Shown here: positions 33,455-39,881 of the stretch, piece after piece
Numbering within the stretch: position 1 is the stretch's first letter
Layout of the letters: every line of letters begins with the position of its first letter
Assembly (NCBI GenBank): GCA_905214225.1
Contig: CAJMLL010000020.1
Location: 1 to 39,881 of the forward strand
DNA from: an uncultured bacterium
GTDB taxonomy: Bacteria; Bacillota; Clostridia; Peptostreptococcales; Anaerovoracaceae
Length of the DNA stretch: 39,881 nucleotides
Direction: 5' to 3'
Notes under the pieces: model-generated
The model's input: the letters and a program-made list of their open reading frames with translations, nothing else
What the model was told of the DNA's origin: nothing
Databases searched by the model: none
Made by a program: the position numbers and the translations under genes

Positions 33455-34618
33455 ATGGGACTGTTTGATTTCTTAAAGAAGAAAACAACGCCGACAGATG
33501 GAGTAAAGCAGGTTGAATCTGTGCCTGTCGGTTCAAAGAAGGTCCAGGCACCGGAAGCGGGTCAGAAAATCGCACCGTCCGTCCCGGAGGAAGAGAAGAA
33601 ATACTATCTGCCGGATGACTACTATACATATATCATCCATGAGGGCACAGCTTTTGAGCGCCGGGTGGTCACGTTCGAGGAGAGAAAGAAGACATGCATC
33701 CCTTCAGAGAGGGGCCTGTATGTAGCGGAGATCCTGCTGCTTTTCTACTGCTCGAAGGGAAAGTATCCTCATCCGAAGGACGGTTATCCGGGCTTCTGGT
33801 GGTTCAAGTACGGAATCCGTGATGTGGGCAGAACACTCAAGAGCCTGGAAGACCGCGGTTTCATCGAATTCGGGACTGCCGCCGATGCAGTTGCATCCCT
33901 TAAAGTGGCTGAGCTTAAGGACCTGCTGTCTGCTGAAGGACTGCCTAAGACAGGAAAGAAGGCAGACCTGGTAAACCGCGTGGCTGATAATGTCCCGGAA
34001 GAAAAGATCCTTGCAGCCGGGGCTGAGCTGAAGTATCACCTGACCCGGCTCGGTGAAGAGGAGCTTGAAGACAACATCTATGTTCCTTATATGCATAACA
34101 ACCGCAATACTACTGTGGAAGGGGTCAAGGGAGCTTACGGAGAATTTAACGTCTGGTCCATAAACCGCATTCTGGGCAGAGGTGATAAGAGCAACTGGAG
34201 AACAGTCGTGGACGAAGAGGAAAGAAAGTCAATCGAGGAAGCCCGTCGCAGATATATGGAGAATCTGTTTGATGAGGAGGATGGAGAGCTTATAGATGAC
34301 AGCGAGATAAAAGCCCAGGACGAGCAGCTGACAAAAGTGCAGCATGCTGCAGGGAAGTATGAGAAGGACGGGAATCTCGATTCCTACATTGCCTTCTGGG
34401 AAGGTATCTGGAAAAAAGGTGGGCCGAAGTTTGAGGGCAGTATGTGGATGTTCAAGCTTCCGGACCTGTATATTAAAGCAGGGCGCTACGAAGATGCCCT
34501 GGCCCTGGTGATGAAGATCAAGGAAACCAGAGGGGCATATTACTGGGATAAGGCTGATTACTATATTGAGAAAATTGAAGGGCTGATTGAGGAAAGCCTG
34601 CGAAATGAGGTGATCTGA
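33455..34618 (+). CDS. SAP-domain protein, probable partner of the HEPN protein
   Basis: This 387-aa soluble protein starts MGLFDFLKKK, followed by a Pro/Glu/Lys-rich flexible stretch to about residue 48. A folded domain (about 50-145) includes the aromatic run YPGFWWFKYGIRDVG. At about 148-180 lies a SAP-type DNA-binding motif: LKVAELKDLLSAEGLPKTGKKADLVNRV. The second half is helical and charged, with repeat-like helices near the C-terminus (YIKAGRYEDALALVMKIKE) that look TPR-like. Only 4 bp separate it from the ApeA-like HEPN gene, so the pair is an operon. SAP domains bind DNA, so it might recognise phage DNA or a nucleoprotein and control the nuclease; this is inference. Confidence 0.8.
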   Translation: MGLFDFLKKKTTPTDGVKQVESVPVGSKKVQAPEAGQKIAPSVPEEEKKYYLPDDYYTYIIHEGTAFERRVVTFEERKKTCIPSERGLYVAEILLLFYCSKGKYPHPKDGYPGFWWFKYGIRDVGRTLKSLEDRGFIEFGTAADAVASLKVAELKDLLSAEGLPKTGKKADLVNRVADNVPEEKILAAGAELKYHLTRLGEEELEDNIYVPYMHNNRNTTVEGVKGAYGEFNVWSINRILGRGDKSNWRTVVDEEERKSIEEARRRYMENLFDEEDGELIDDSEIKAQDEQLTKVQHAAGKYEKDGNLDSYIAFWEGIWKKGGPKFEGSMWMFKLPDLYIKAGRYEDALALVMKIKETRGAYYWDKADYYIEKIEGLIEESLRNEVI

Positions 34619-34622
34619 CATA

Positions 34623-36146
34623 ATGATGAAAAAGCTGGACAGAATATGGGGATATCTGGATAACGATAATAGGAAAGCCCCTTTCTATTTTGATACGGAT
34701 ACATTCGAGCTTATAGTCTTTCCGCTTCCGGAGACATGTGGGTACGAGGATCTTAATCTCTGGGGCAAGCATGCCAGACAGTTTGCAAATGTGAAGAACC
34801 ATAAATGGATTGGGACGTGTACTCTTCATGGAATTACAGCAGAGAGATATACCGTAATATTTAAGGCCTCAGAGGATTTCAGCCTGTATCACAACACCGG
34901 GATATATCAAGTTCACTGGCTTTTCTACTGCCCGGAAGAGTATGATATCCAGAAGATAGACGGCTTCAATGTAACTGGTGAAGTGATTAATGCTTTTTAC
35001 TCTCCGACAAGAGCACTTGGACATGAAGTTAAATTTAACGACAAGGGTGGACTGGAAAGCGTGGCTGTTGAATGCAGGAATCCTGTCGAATCAGATGCCG
35101 GTTCATTTTGCCTGGAGTATGATGAAGCAGAGAAAGTCTCTTCAGATACAGATGATTTTGCTGCGACACATAAGACTCTTAAGGTGGGGATAAAGTTGAA
35201 CGCTTATGCATCCTATACAGTGCCTTCTGAAAGCCCTCTCAGAAGTACGAGCGATATGGATTTTGAGTATGAGAATCCCGCCAGTCTTAGTGCAGTTATT
35301 GAAAACTATCGTTACGTCAGAAATTTCTTTATGTATGTCTGTTACAGATCCGATATCGTGTTTGATGATACTCTTGTATACTGGGTGGCCGATGACGGAA
35401 GAAGAAATTATGACGGAAGACTTGTGTGGCGGCCTGGCGCGCAGCCCGCTGATGATTTAAGCGAAGATGAAAAGAAGAAGCAGAAGGAATGCATTATCAG
35501 GTATGAACTGCTTAAACAACATACGGCAGAGATCTTCAGTATTGTGGGAGATGAATTTTTCAGCTATGACCATCTGGTCCCGAATATTCGGAGAAGACAT
35601 TCATATCCTGTCAGCCGGTTTATAACAATACTCACAGCGTTTGAAAGGGAGTACCGGAATATACATGGGCAGGACTCCCTGAGACATGATAAGTATAAAG
35701 ATTTTAAAAAGAAGATCGAAGAGGAACTTAATAGGCAATGTGAGCAATATCATGGGGATGAAAGAAGATGGTTCAAGAATTTTATTAAAGTGATTGCTAA
35801 AAGTGATGATAGTTATAAAAGCAGGTTTAAGAAAGCACTCGAAGATAATATGGATGTGATGGGAATTTTCCTGGATTATTCTTATAACAAAGAAGATGGA
35901 AGTCCCGAAGCCATTTCTTCACGAGTCGGCCAGATGAGGAATGATTTTGCTCACAACAACCTGGATATGGAGATCCTGCCTATAAATCTGGCGGATATCG
36001 ATATTGTTGAGGTGCTGCTGTACTGCATGAGACTCAGGGAAATTGGCCTGTCTGTCTTGGAATCACAGAAAGCGATAAATGATCTGTTTGGAAAAAATTT
36101 TGCATTGGGGGAGCCGAACAGCATAGAGAAACACACGCAGGGATAA
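34623..36146 (+). CDS. ApeA-like HEPN-domain protein (candidate anti-phage ribonuclease)
   Basis: This 507-aa protein resembles ApeA-type abortive-infection proteins. The N-terminal half (1-300) has a beta-rich sensor-like domain with GTCTLHGITAERYTVIF and a jelly-roll-like pattern. The C-terminal region (about 330-500) is a helical HEPN domain. There the Rx4-6H ribonuclease motif appears in QMRNDFAHNN at about R439-H444, after LTAFEREYRNIHG. HEPN proteins with this motif cut RNA, often killing or stalling infected cells. The ATG at 34623 follows the SAP gene by 4 bp. A TGAAAAAG start context and a weak ribosome site inside the previous gene suggest coupling. I am confident of HEPN, less so of the ApeA family name. 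Confidence 0.8.
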   Translation: MMKKLDRIWGYLDNDNRKAPFYFDTDTFELIVFPLPETCGYEDLNLWGKHARQFANVKNHKWIGTCTLHGITAERYTVIFKASEDFSLYHNTGIYQVHWLFYCPEEYDIQKIDGFNVTGEVINAFYSPTRALGHEVKFNDKGGLESVAVECRNPVESDAGSFCLEYDEAEKVSSDTDDFAATHKTLKVGIKLNAYASYTVPSESPLRSTSDMDFEYENPASLSAVIENYRYVRNFFMYVCYRSDIVFDDTLVYWVADDGRRNYDGRLVWRPGAQPADDLSEDEKKKQKECIIRYELLKQHTAEIFSIVGDEFFSYDHLVPNIRRRHSYPVSRFITILTAFEREYRNIHGQDSLRHDKYKDFKKKIEEELNRQCEQYHGDERRWFKNFIKVIAKSDDSYKSRFKKALEDNMDVMGIFLDYSYNKEDGSPEAISSRVGQMRNDFAHNNLDMEILPINLADIDIVEVLLYCMRLREIGLSVLESQKAINDLFGKNFALGEPNSIEKHTQG

Positions 36147-36216
36147 TCTGAAGAGAAACGGACCTATTAATTGCACTGCTTTATTGCTATCATCAAATTA
36201 CAAACCAATCACAATA

Positions 36217-36300
36217 TTGATTAATTCTGGGATTTTGGTATAATGAATCGGATAGGGTATGCCAAGTTGGCGTCCTTGTATTGACTAATCAAGAAGGAGG
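36217..36300 (+). promoter_or_regulatory. Promoter and candidate operators of the Panacea toxin-antitoxin pair
   Basis: TTGATT (36217-36222), a 16-bp spacer and TATAAT (36239-36244) form a good promoter. A perfect palindrome GCCAAGTTGGC lies at 36261-36271. TTGATTA (36217-36223) has its inverse TAATCAA at 36286-36292. AAGGAGG at 36294-36300 is the ribosome site, 11 nt from the ATG. The palindromes could bind the antitoxin or complex. Confidence 0.6.
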
Positions 36301-36311
36301 TTATAAGCGTC

Positions 36312-36737
36312 ATGTATGATGTGCAATTGATAGCGAGATATGTGATAAATCGTTGTGCGCAAACGCACAGACCGATTAGTAACCTCAAACTTCAAAAGAT
36401 ACTCTATTTCGTACAGGCGGAGTTTTTAGTGGGTGCAGGCCAGGCCTGCTTTGATGACGATATTGAAGCTTGGACTTATGGACCTGTAGTGCCGGTTGTT
36501 TATTATGAATATAAAATCTTTGGAAGTACCAATATACCTGATCAGGGCAACGATGGTTTTGCGTCAATTTCAGAAAAAGATAAGGATCGTTTAAATGCTA
36601 TTATTGATGCCGCTGCTAAGTACTCTGCATCGAGTCTTGTAGAAATAACGCATCGTCAGAGTCCATGGAAGCAGGCCTATGGAAGAGTGGATAATGTTAT
36701 TAAACAGTCAGAGATCAAGGAGTATTTTGCCTCATAA
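36312..36737 (+). CDS. Panacea-domain (DUF4065, SocA-like) antitoxin
   Basis: This 141-aa protein is a DUF4065/Panacea protein. It begins with the typical DVQLIARYVINRC and SNLKLQKILYFVQAEFL segments and then has IEAWTYGPVVPVVYYEYK. Panacea proteins neutralise many unrelated toxins; SocA, the ClpXP adaptor-like antitoxin of Caulobacter, is a relative. The stop codon is directly followed by the ATG of a membrane protein gene, the standard antitoxin-toxin order. It is complete, with a strong upstream promoter. The family call is secure; its antitoxin role here depends on the neighbour. Confidence 0.88.
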   Translation: MYDVQLIARYVINRCAQTHRPISNLKLQKILYFVQAEFLVGAGQACFDDDIEAWTYGPVVPVVYYEYKIFGSTNIPDQGNDGFASISEKDKDRLNAIIDAAAKYSASSLVEITHRQSPWKQAYGRVDNVIKQSEIKEYFAS

Positions 36738-37760
36738 ATGGAAAGTAAGATAAAGCCCGGCAAAATCGATGCCGGAGAAAGCTATGAAATTCATCCACGA
36801 AATGATGCAATCGAAGCAATGGAACTCGAAGTGTCAAATTTATGTGATGAGTTGAAGGTATCAAAGAAAGACTTCAAAAAAGATAAAGTCCTCGATACTC
36901 TTGCGAAATTCGTTGTTGACGATAAAAGAATGCTCTATTCGCAGGTCACAACTTACATTTTTAATTATTATGATAAAAAGAAGCCCCTCGATCCATCGAG
37001 CGATCTTACTGATAATATGTTATCAAATCTCGTAACAATGCTTGATTGGATAGAAAGTGAAGAGTTTAAAAATAACTCGACTTATCTTAGCCGTTTGGCA
37101 GGTGATCCATCCAAAATAATAAGCTTAAGAAAAATTGTTATTAAGCTTTGGGACCATATTAATCTGGCGAATCATCAATATAATCAGTTGAAAGAGTCAG
37201 ATGAAGAATTCGACAAAAAATTTGTAAAACGCTTTAGAAGTGCAGCAAATGAAAGCCTGAATGAATTTTCAAAGGAAATGAACACTCAGCTACTCACTTT
37301 GGTAGGAATTTTTACTGCGCTTGCTTTCATGGTTTTTGGAAGTATCACAGGGTTATCCAATTTAATCACAAACATAAAACAGCCTGTTCCTAGGCTGATA
37401 ATTTTAGGGTGTGTTTGGGGTATTGCAGTCCTTAATCTGGTGTTTGTATTCTTATTCTGTGTTGGAAAAATGACTAAGGCGAATTTTGCCTCTACAGATA
37501 ATCCGACTGCTTCAATTTGGGAGAAATATCCTATAGTATGGTGGAGTGATTTTGCAATAGGAAGTATTCTTGTTCTAAGTTCGTGGCTCTATTACCTGAA
37601 GAACAGGCATGGACTTGCAGTGTTAGATAAGTTGCTCGTAAAACATCCCGCTGTTGTTTTCTATGGAGGGTCAGCTATTATTATTGCAGTAATTATGATA
37701 GTATTTCTCATTTTGAGATGGGCGACAGGAGTTAAGAAGAATTCAAAGAATTTGAGTTAA
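36738..37760 (+). CDS. Four-helix membrane protein, candidate Panacea-linked toxin
   Basis: This 340-aa protein has a soluble helical first half (1-180, very charged, probably coiled coil near 145-180) and a membrane half with four predicted helices at about 184-207, 219-242, 267-287 and 304-327, then a basic tail. No signal peptide or catalytic motif is seen. The ATG abuts the stop of the Panacea gene (TAA-ATG) without its own near ribosome site, only AAGGAG about 15 nt upstream, so its translation is likely coupled. Panacea antitoxins are paired with varied toxins, some acting on membranes; that this is the toxin is inference. A perfect terminator closes the pair. Confidence 0.75.
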   Translation: MESKIKPGKIDAGESYEIHPRNDAIEAMELEVSNLCDELKVSKKDFKKDKVLDTLAKFVVDDKRMLYSQVTTYIFNYYDKKKPLDPSSDLTDNMLSNLVTMLDWIESEEFKNNSTYLSRLAGDPSKIISLRKIVIKLWDHINLANHQYNQLKESDEEFDKKFVKRFRSAANESLNEFSKEMNTQLLTLVGIFTALAFMVFGSITGLSNLITNIKQPVPRLIILGCVWGIAVLNLVFVFLFCVGKMTKANFASTDNPTASIWEKYPIVWWSDFAIGSILVLSSWLYYLKNRHGLAVLDKLLVKHPAVVFYGGSAIIIAVIMIVFLILRWATGVKKNSKNLS

Positions 37761-37795
37761 AGTGAGTTGAGTGTTCTTTGCTTGAATTTAACACG

Positions 37796-37840
37796 CTTAT
37801 CTGGATGATTATGTATACAATTATCCAGATAAGTTTTTTT
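37796..37840 (+). terminator. Rho-independent terminator of the Panacea pair
   Basis: CTTATCTGGAT (37796-37806) pairs perfectly with ATCCAGATAAG (37823-37833), followed by seven T (37834-37840). Confidence 0.92.
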
Positions 37841-37972
37841 AGTGTAATTTCTGAATTTTATATTATCCGTTTATATGAAAAAAGACTGATTTCTGTTATA
37901 CTGGCTATATATATTAGATAGTTGTGTCATTTCCTAAAGTTGAGCAGAAGTAAATAGTTGGAAGGGACATGA

Positions 37973-38008
37973 CCATGAAGAACAATAAAATCTATGAGTT
38001 CTTCATGG
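37973..38008 (+). repeat. Perfect 11-bp inverted repeat in the leader of the glycosylase-SacI operon
   Basis: CCATGAAGAAC (37973-37983) and GTTCTTCATGG (37998-38008) form a perfect stem around 14 nt. It overlaps the start and middle of a 19-codon ORF and lies about 65 bp before the glycosylase start. It may be an operator or an attenuator hairpin. Confidence 0.75.
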
Positions 38009-38034
38009 TAGGAGTAATAGATACAATTGCATGA
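37975..38034 (+). CDS. Putative 19-aa leader peptide
   Basis: An ATG at 37975 with AAGGGA (37962-37967) 7 nt upstream opens a 19-codon ORF, MKNNKIYEFFMVGVIDTIA, ending in TGA at 38032-38034. Its early codons lie in the stem of the inverted repeat, and the downstream glycosylase gene starts 37 bp after its stop. It may be a regulatory leader peptide. Such short ORFs also arise by chance, so confidence is low. Confidence 0.35.
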   Translation: MKNNKIYEFFMVGVIDTIA

Positions 38035-38071
38035 GAGGGTAAGAATGATTCTAATGGTAGGAGGTGACGAT

Positions 38072-38725
38072 TTGTCTGAGGTGATAACGCTAGATATTAG
38101 TACGCCGTCTGTAAAGTATCTGTGTAAGAAGGATAAACGACTGGCAAAAGTAATACATATGGTTGGTCCAATTACATACACTCCCTATAATCATGAAAAA
38201 ATATATTCATTCATGGTTCATGAAGTTATTGAACAGATGTTGTCTGTAAAGGCAGGAAAGAAGATTTTTGGCCGTCTTGAAGAACTTTGTAATGGATATG
38301 TAACGGCTGAGAAAGTAAATCAGTTATCTAATGAACAACTTAAGAATATAGGCACTTCTGAATCAAAGGTCCGGTGCATACGAGAACTTACTGAGGCAGT
38401 CATTCGTGGGGACTTAGATTTCAACAAACTGAGTGGTCATAATGATTCAGATGTCCAAAGGGAATTGACTAAGTTATATGGGATAGGGAATTGGACAGCT
38501 AAGATGTTCTTAATCTTTGTATTGAATCGTCAAGATGTTCTTCCGTTTGAAGATGGAGCTTTCCTGCAGGTTTATCGTTGGGTTTATAAGACTGATGACG
38601 ATAGTAAAGAGGCAGTGAAGAAGAAGTGCAAAAAATGGAGCCCATATGCCTCTGTAGGTGCACGATTCTTTTACAGAGCACTGGATACTGGAATGACAAA
38701 AGAAGAATTTCATCTGTATAAATAG
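38072..38725 (+). CDS. AlkA-like HhH-GPD DNA glycosylase
   Basis: This 217-aa protein is of the HhH-GPD base-excision superfamily, AlkA (3-methyladenine glycosylase II) branch. The helix-hairpin-helix is ELTKLYGIGNWTAKMFL (about 131-147). The catalytic aspartate lies in VLPFEDGAF (D161). The typical WSPYASVGARFFYR follows, like the W-x-P-Y-R-S block of AlkA. No iron-sulfur cysteine set is present. The TTG start at 38072 is chosen because AGGAGGTG ends 6 nt upstream; other in-frame starts at 38027, 38045 and 38054 lack such a site. The SacI-family restriction gene starts 12 bp after it. Here it may remove damaged or deaminated bases produced in methylated sites; the base removed is inferred, not known. 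Confidence 0.85.
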   Translation: MSEVITLDISTPSVKYLCKKDKRLAKVIHMVGPITYTPYNHEKIYSFMVHEVIEQMLSVKAGKKIFGRLEELCNGYVTAEKVNQLSNEQLKNIGTSESKVRCIRELTEAVIRGDLDFNKLSGHNDSDVQRELTKLYGIGNWTAKMFLIFVLNRQDVLPFEDGAFLQVYRWVYKTDDDSKEAVKKKCKKWSPYASVGARFFYRALDTGMTKEEFHLYK

Positions 38726-38737
38726 CAAGGAGAAAAA

Positions 38738-39823
38738 ATGGGACTTAAAGAGGATGCTGAAGAAACATTACAGACAGCCTATGTGGATGCCCAAAGGAAT
38801 CCGGATTCAAGCTGCGCTCATAAAGAGTTTATAGACTTTGTCATAGATAACAAGCATTTGACATATAAGTATGTTCTATTTACTGAGATACTGTCAAAAG
38901 CAGCGGATGAGAGCATCAATACTTTATGTTTGCAGAAAAAATCGAAGCTACCGGGTGCGTATGATGCAAGGACTGTATGCCATAAGGTGATAGTTCCTTT
39001 TGAAATGGAAGTACTAAATAAGGTACTAGGTGGATCTAATGAACCTTTTCTTAACAAGCCGGCAAGATTTCCAGAACTAAGCAAAACAAATGCAGTAAGA
39101 CGAGGAAATGATAAAAAAATTTTATACTCGCTTGTGGACAATCTTCCCAAAATAAAAACCTCTGATGATGCATACCAGTGCCTTGTGTATTTATTGTGCA
39201 AGCTTATGAAAATGCGTGATGCTGAAGCCAAAAGCATGAATTTTGCTCTGGATGACAATACAAATCTCCCGGCACATTTGATTCGTTTCATTGGAAAAGC
39301 ACTTGAGCAAAGCTATGAAGGAGAAGTTTTAACTTTACTTGTAGCAGGTGTATATCATTTGCTTTATTTAAATACTCCGAATGCTAAAGTGGAAGTTCAC
39401 CCAGTGAATCAGAGCGGCGCCTCTGGGCGAGAAGTGAGTGACCTCGATATCTACATTTCCGGAAAACTCATATCTTCTAATGAACTAAAAGATAAAGATT
39501 ACGCTGAGACAGATGTCAGACATGCAGCCGATAAGGTGATTAAAGCTGGTGGAAATCATATGCTTTTTATTGCAGGACCCAGAGCACATCAGATAGGAAA
39601 TTTTAGTCAGCAGATTGAACAGGAGTATATGGATAAAAATTTTCTTCTGAAAATAGTGCCAGCTAGGATGTTTTTTTATTTAATGCTTACAATGAGAACA
39701 GTTGATACCAAAGAATTTATCCGTTTCATTCTTCAGGTGGCGCATGATACAAAGTTTAAGGAAGAGGTAATAGACTATCTTTATAAATTGGCTGAAGAGG
39801 AATTTGGACTGAAAATGGTTTAA
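38738..39823 (+). CDS. SacI-family restriction endonuclease
   Basis: This 361-aa protein fits the SacI family in length (SacI is about 358 aa) and in family blocks. GAYDARTVCHKVIVPFE, LGGSNEPFLNKPARFPEL and SKTNAVRRGND are in the first half. The later HPVNQSGASGREVSDLDIYISG and ISSNELKDKDYAETD segment may hold the metal-binding acidic residues. SacI cuts GAGCTC; the site of this enzyme cannot be taken as proven. An AGCAAGGAG ribosome site precedes the ATG. It follows the glycosylase gene by 12 bp. The window ends 58 bp past its stop, so a cognate methyltransferase probably lies just outside; none is inside the window. Confidence 0.85.
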   Translation: MGLKEDAEETLQTAYVDAQRNPDSSCAHKEFIDFVIDNKHLTYKYVLFTEILSKAADESINTLCLQKKSKLPGAYDARTVCHKVIVPFEMEVLNKVLGGSNEPFLNKPARFPELSKTNAVRRGNDKKILYSLVDNLPKIKTSDDAYQCLVYLLCKLMKMRDAEAKSMNFALDDNTNLPAHLIRFIGKALEQSYEGEVLTLLVAGVYHLLYLNTPNAKVEVHPVNQSGASGREVSDLDIYISGKLISSNELKDKDYAETDVRHAADKVIKAGGNHMLFIAGPRAHQIGNFSQQIEQEYMDKNFLLKIVPARMFFYLMLTMRTVDTKEFIRFILQVAHDTKFKEEVIDYLYKLAEEEFGLKMV

Positions 39824-39881
39824 TTTGGGAGCATGAAATTCTTTCTGTAATTTGGGGCCTTTCATGAGATGAGATATATCT

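Overview
The window looks like the chromosome of a low-to-mid GC Gram-positive bacterium of the Bacillota, most likely class Clostridia and possibly Lachnospiraceae-like. The basis is the set of core families present: an argR-recN pair, ruvC-ruvA-ruvB-queA followed by tgt, a DeoR-fruK-fruA fructose PTS operon, a Gram-positive type bifunctional penicillin-binding protein and comEC/holA. Strong AGGAGG-type ribosome binding sites support this too. The placement is inferred from protein families and gene order; no database search was run. No tRNA, rRNA or CRISPR array was seen.

Positions 70-23,656 are mostly core genome. A class A penicillin-binding protein (minus strand) diverges from comEC. Then come the fructose operon (DeoR regulator, 1-phosphofructokinase, fused IIABC permease), msrA, an HPr with an unusual regulatory site, an EamA-type exporter and holA. 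recN and argR lie on the minus strand. The Holliday junction genes ruvCAB and the queuosine genes queA and tgt follow. Between the last two is an overlapping pair, an HD-family (p)ppGpp-hydrolase-like protein and a KptA-type RNA 2'-phosphotransferase. The core ends with an RlmD/TrmA-type rRNA uracil methyltransferase.

From 23,620 the character changes. A short serine recombinase sits between two 234-bp direct repeats (about 91% identical). Each repeat contains the last codons and the terminator of the methyltransferase gene, so this looks like the entry point of mobile DNA. Beyond it are a secreted Ig-like (BIG2) protein behind a structured leader, a second secreted protein flanked by REP-like repeats, and orphan genes. 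Among the orphans is an overlapping pair flanked by two near-identical long hairpins.

Positions 31,216-39,823 look like a defence island. In order: a GmrSD-like DUF262/HNH protein; a SAP-domain protein followed 4 bp later by an ApeA-like HEPN protein; a Panacea (DUF4065) antitoxin directly abutting a four-helix membrane protein; and an AlkA-like DNA glycosylase followed by a SacI-family restriction endonuclease. The partner methyltransferase is expected just past the right edge. The candidates most likely to be new are the SAP + HEPN pair, the Panacea + membrane protein pair, the glycosylase + SacI cassette with its leader ORF, and the HD + KptA pair.
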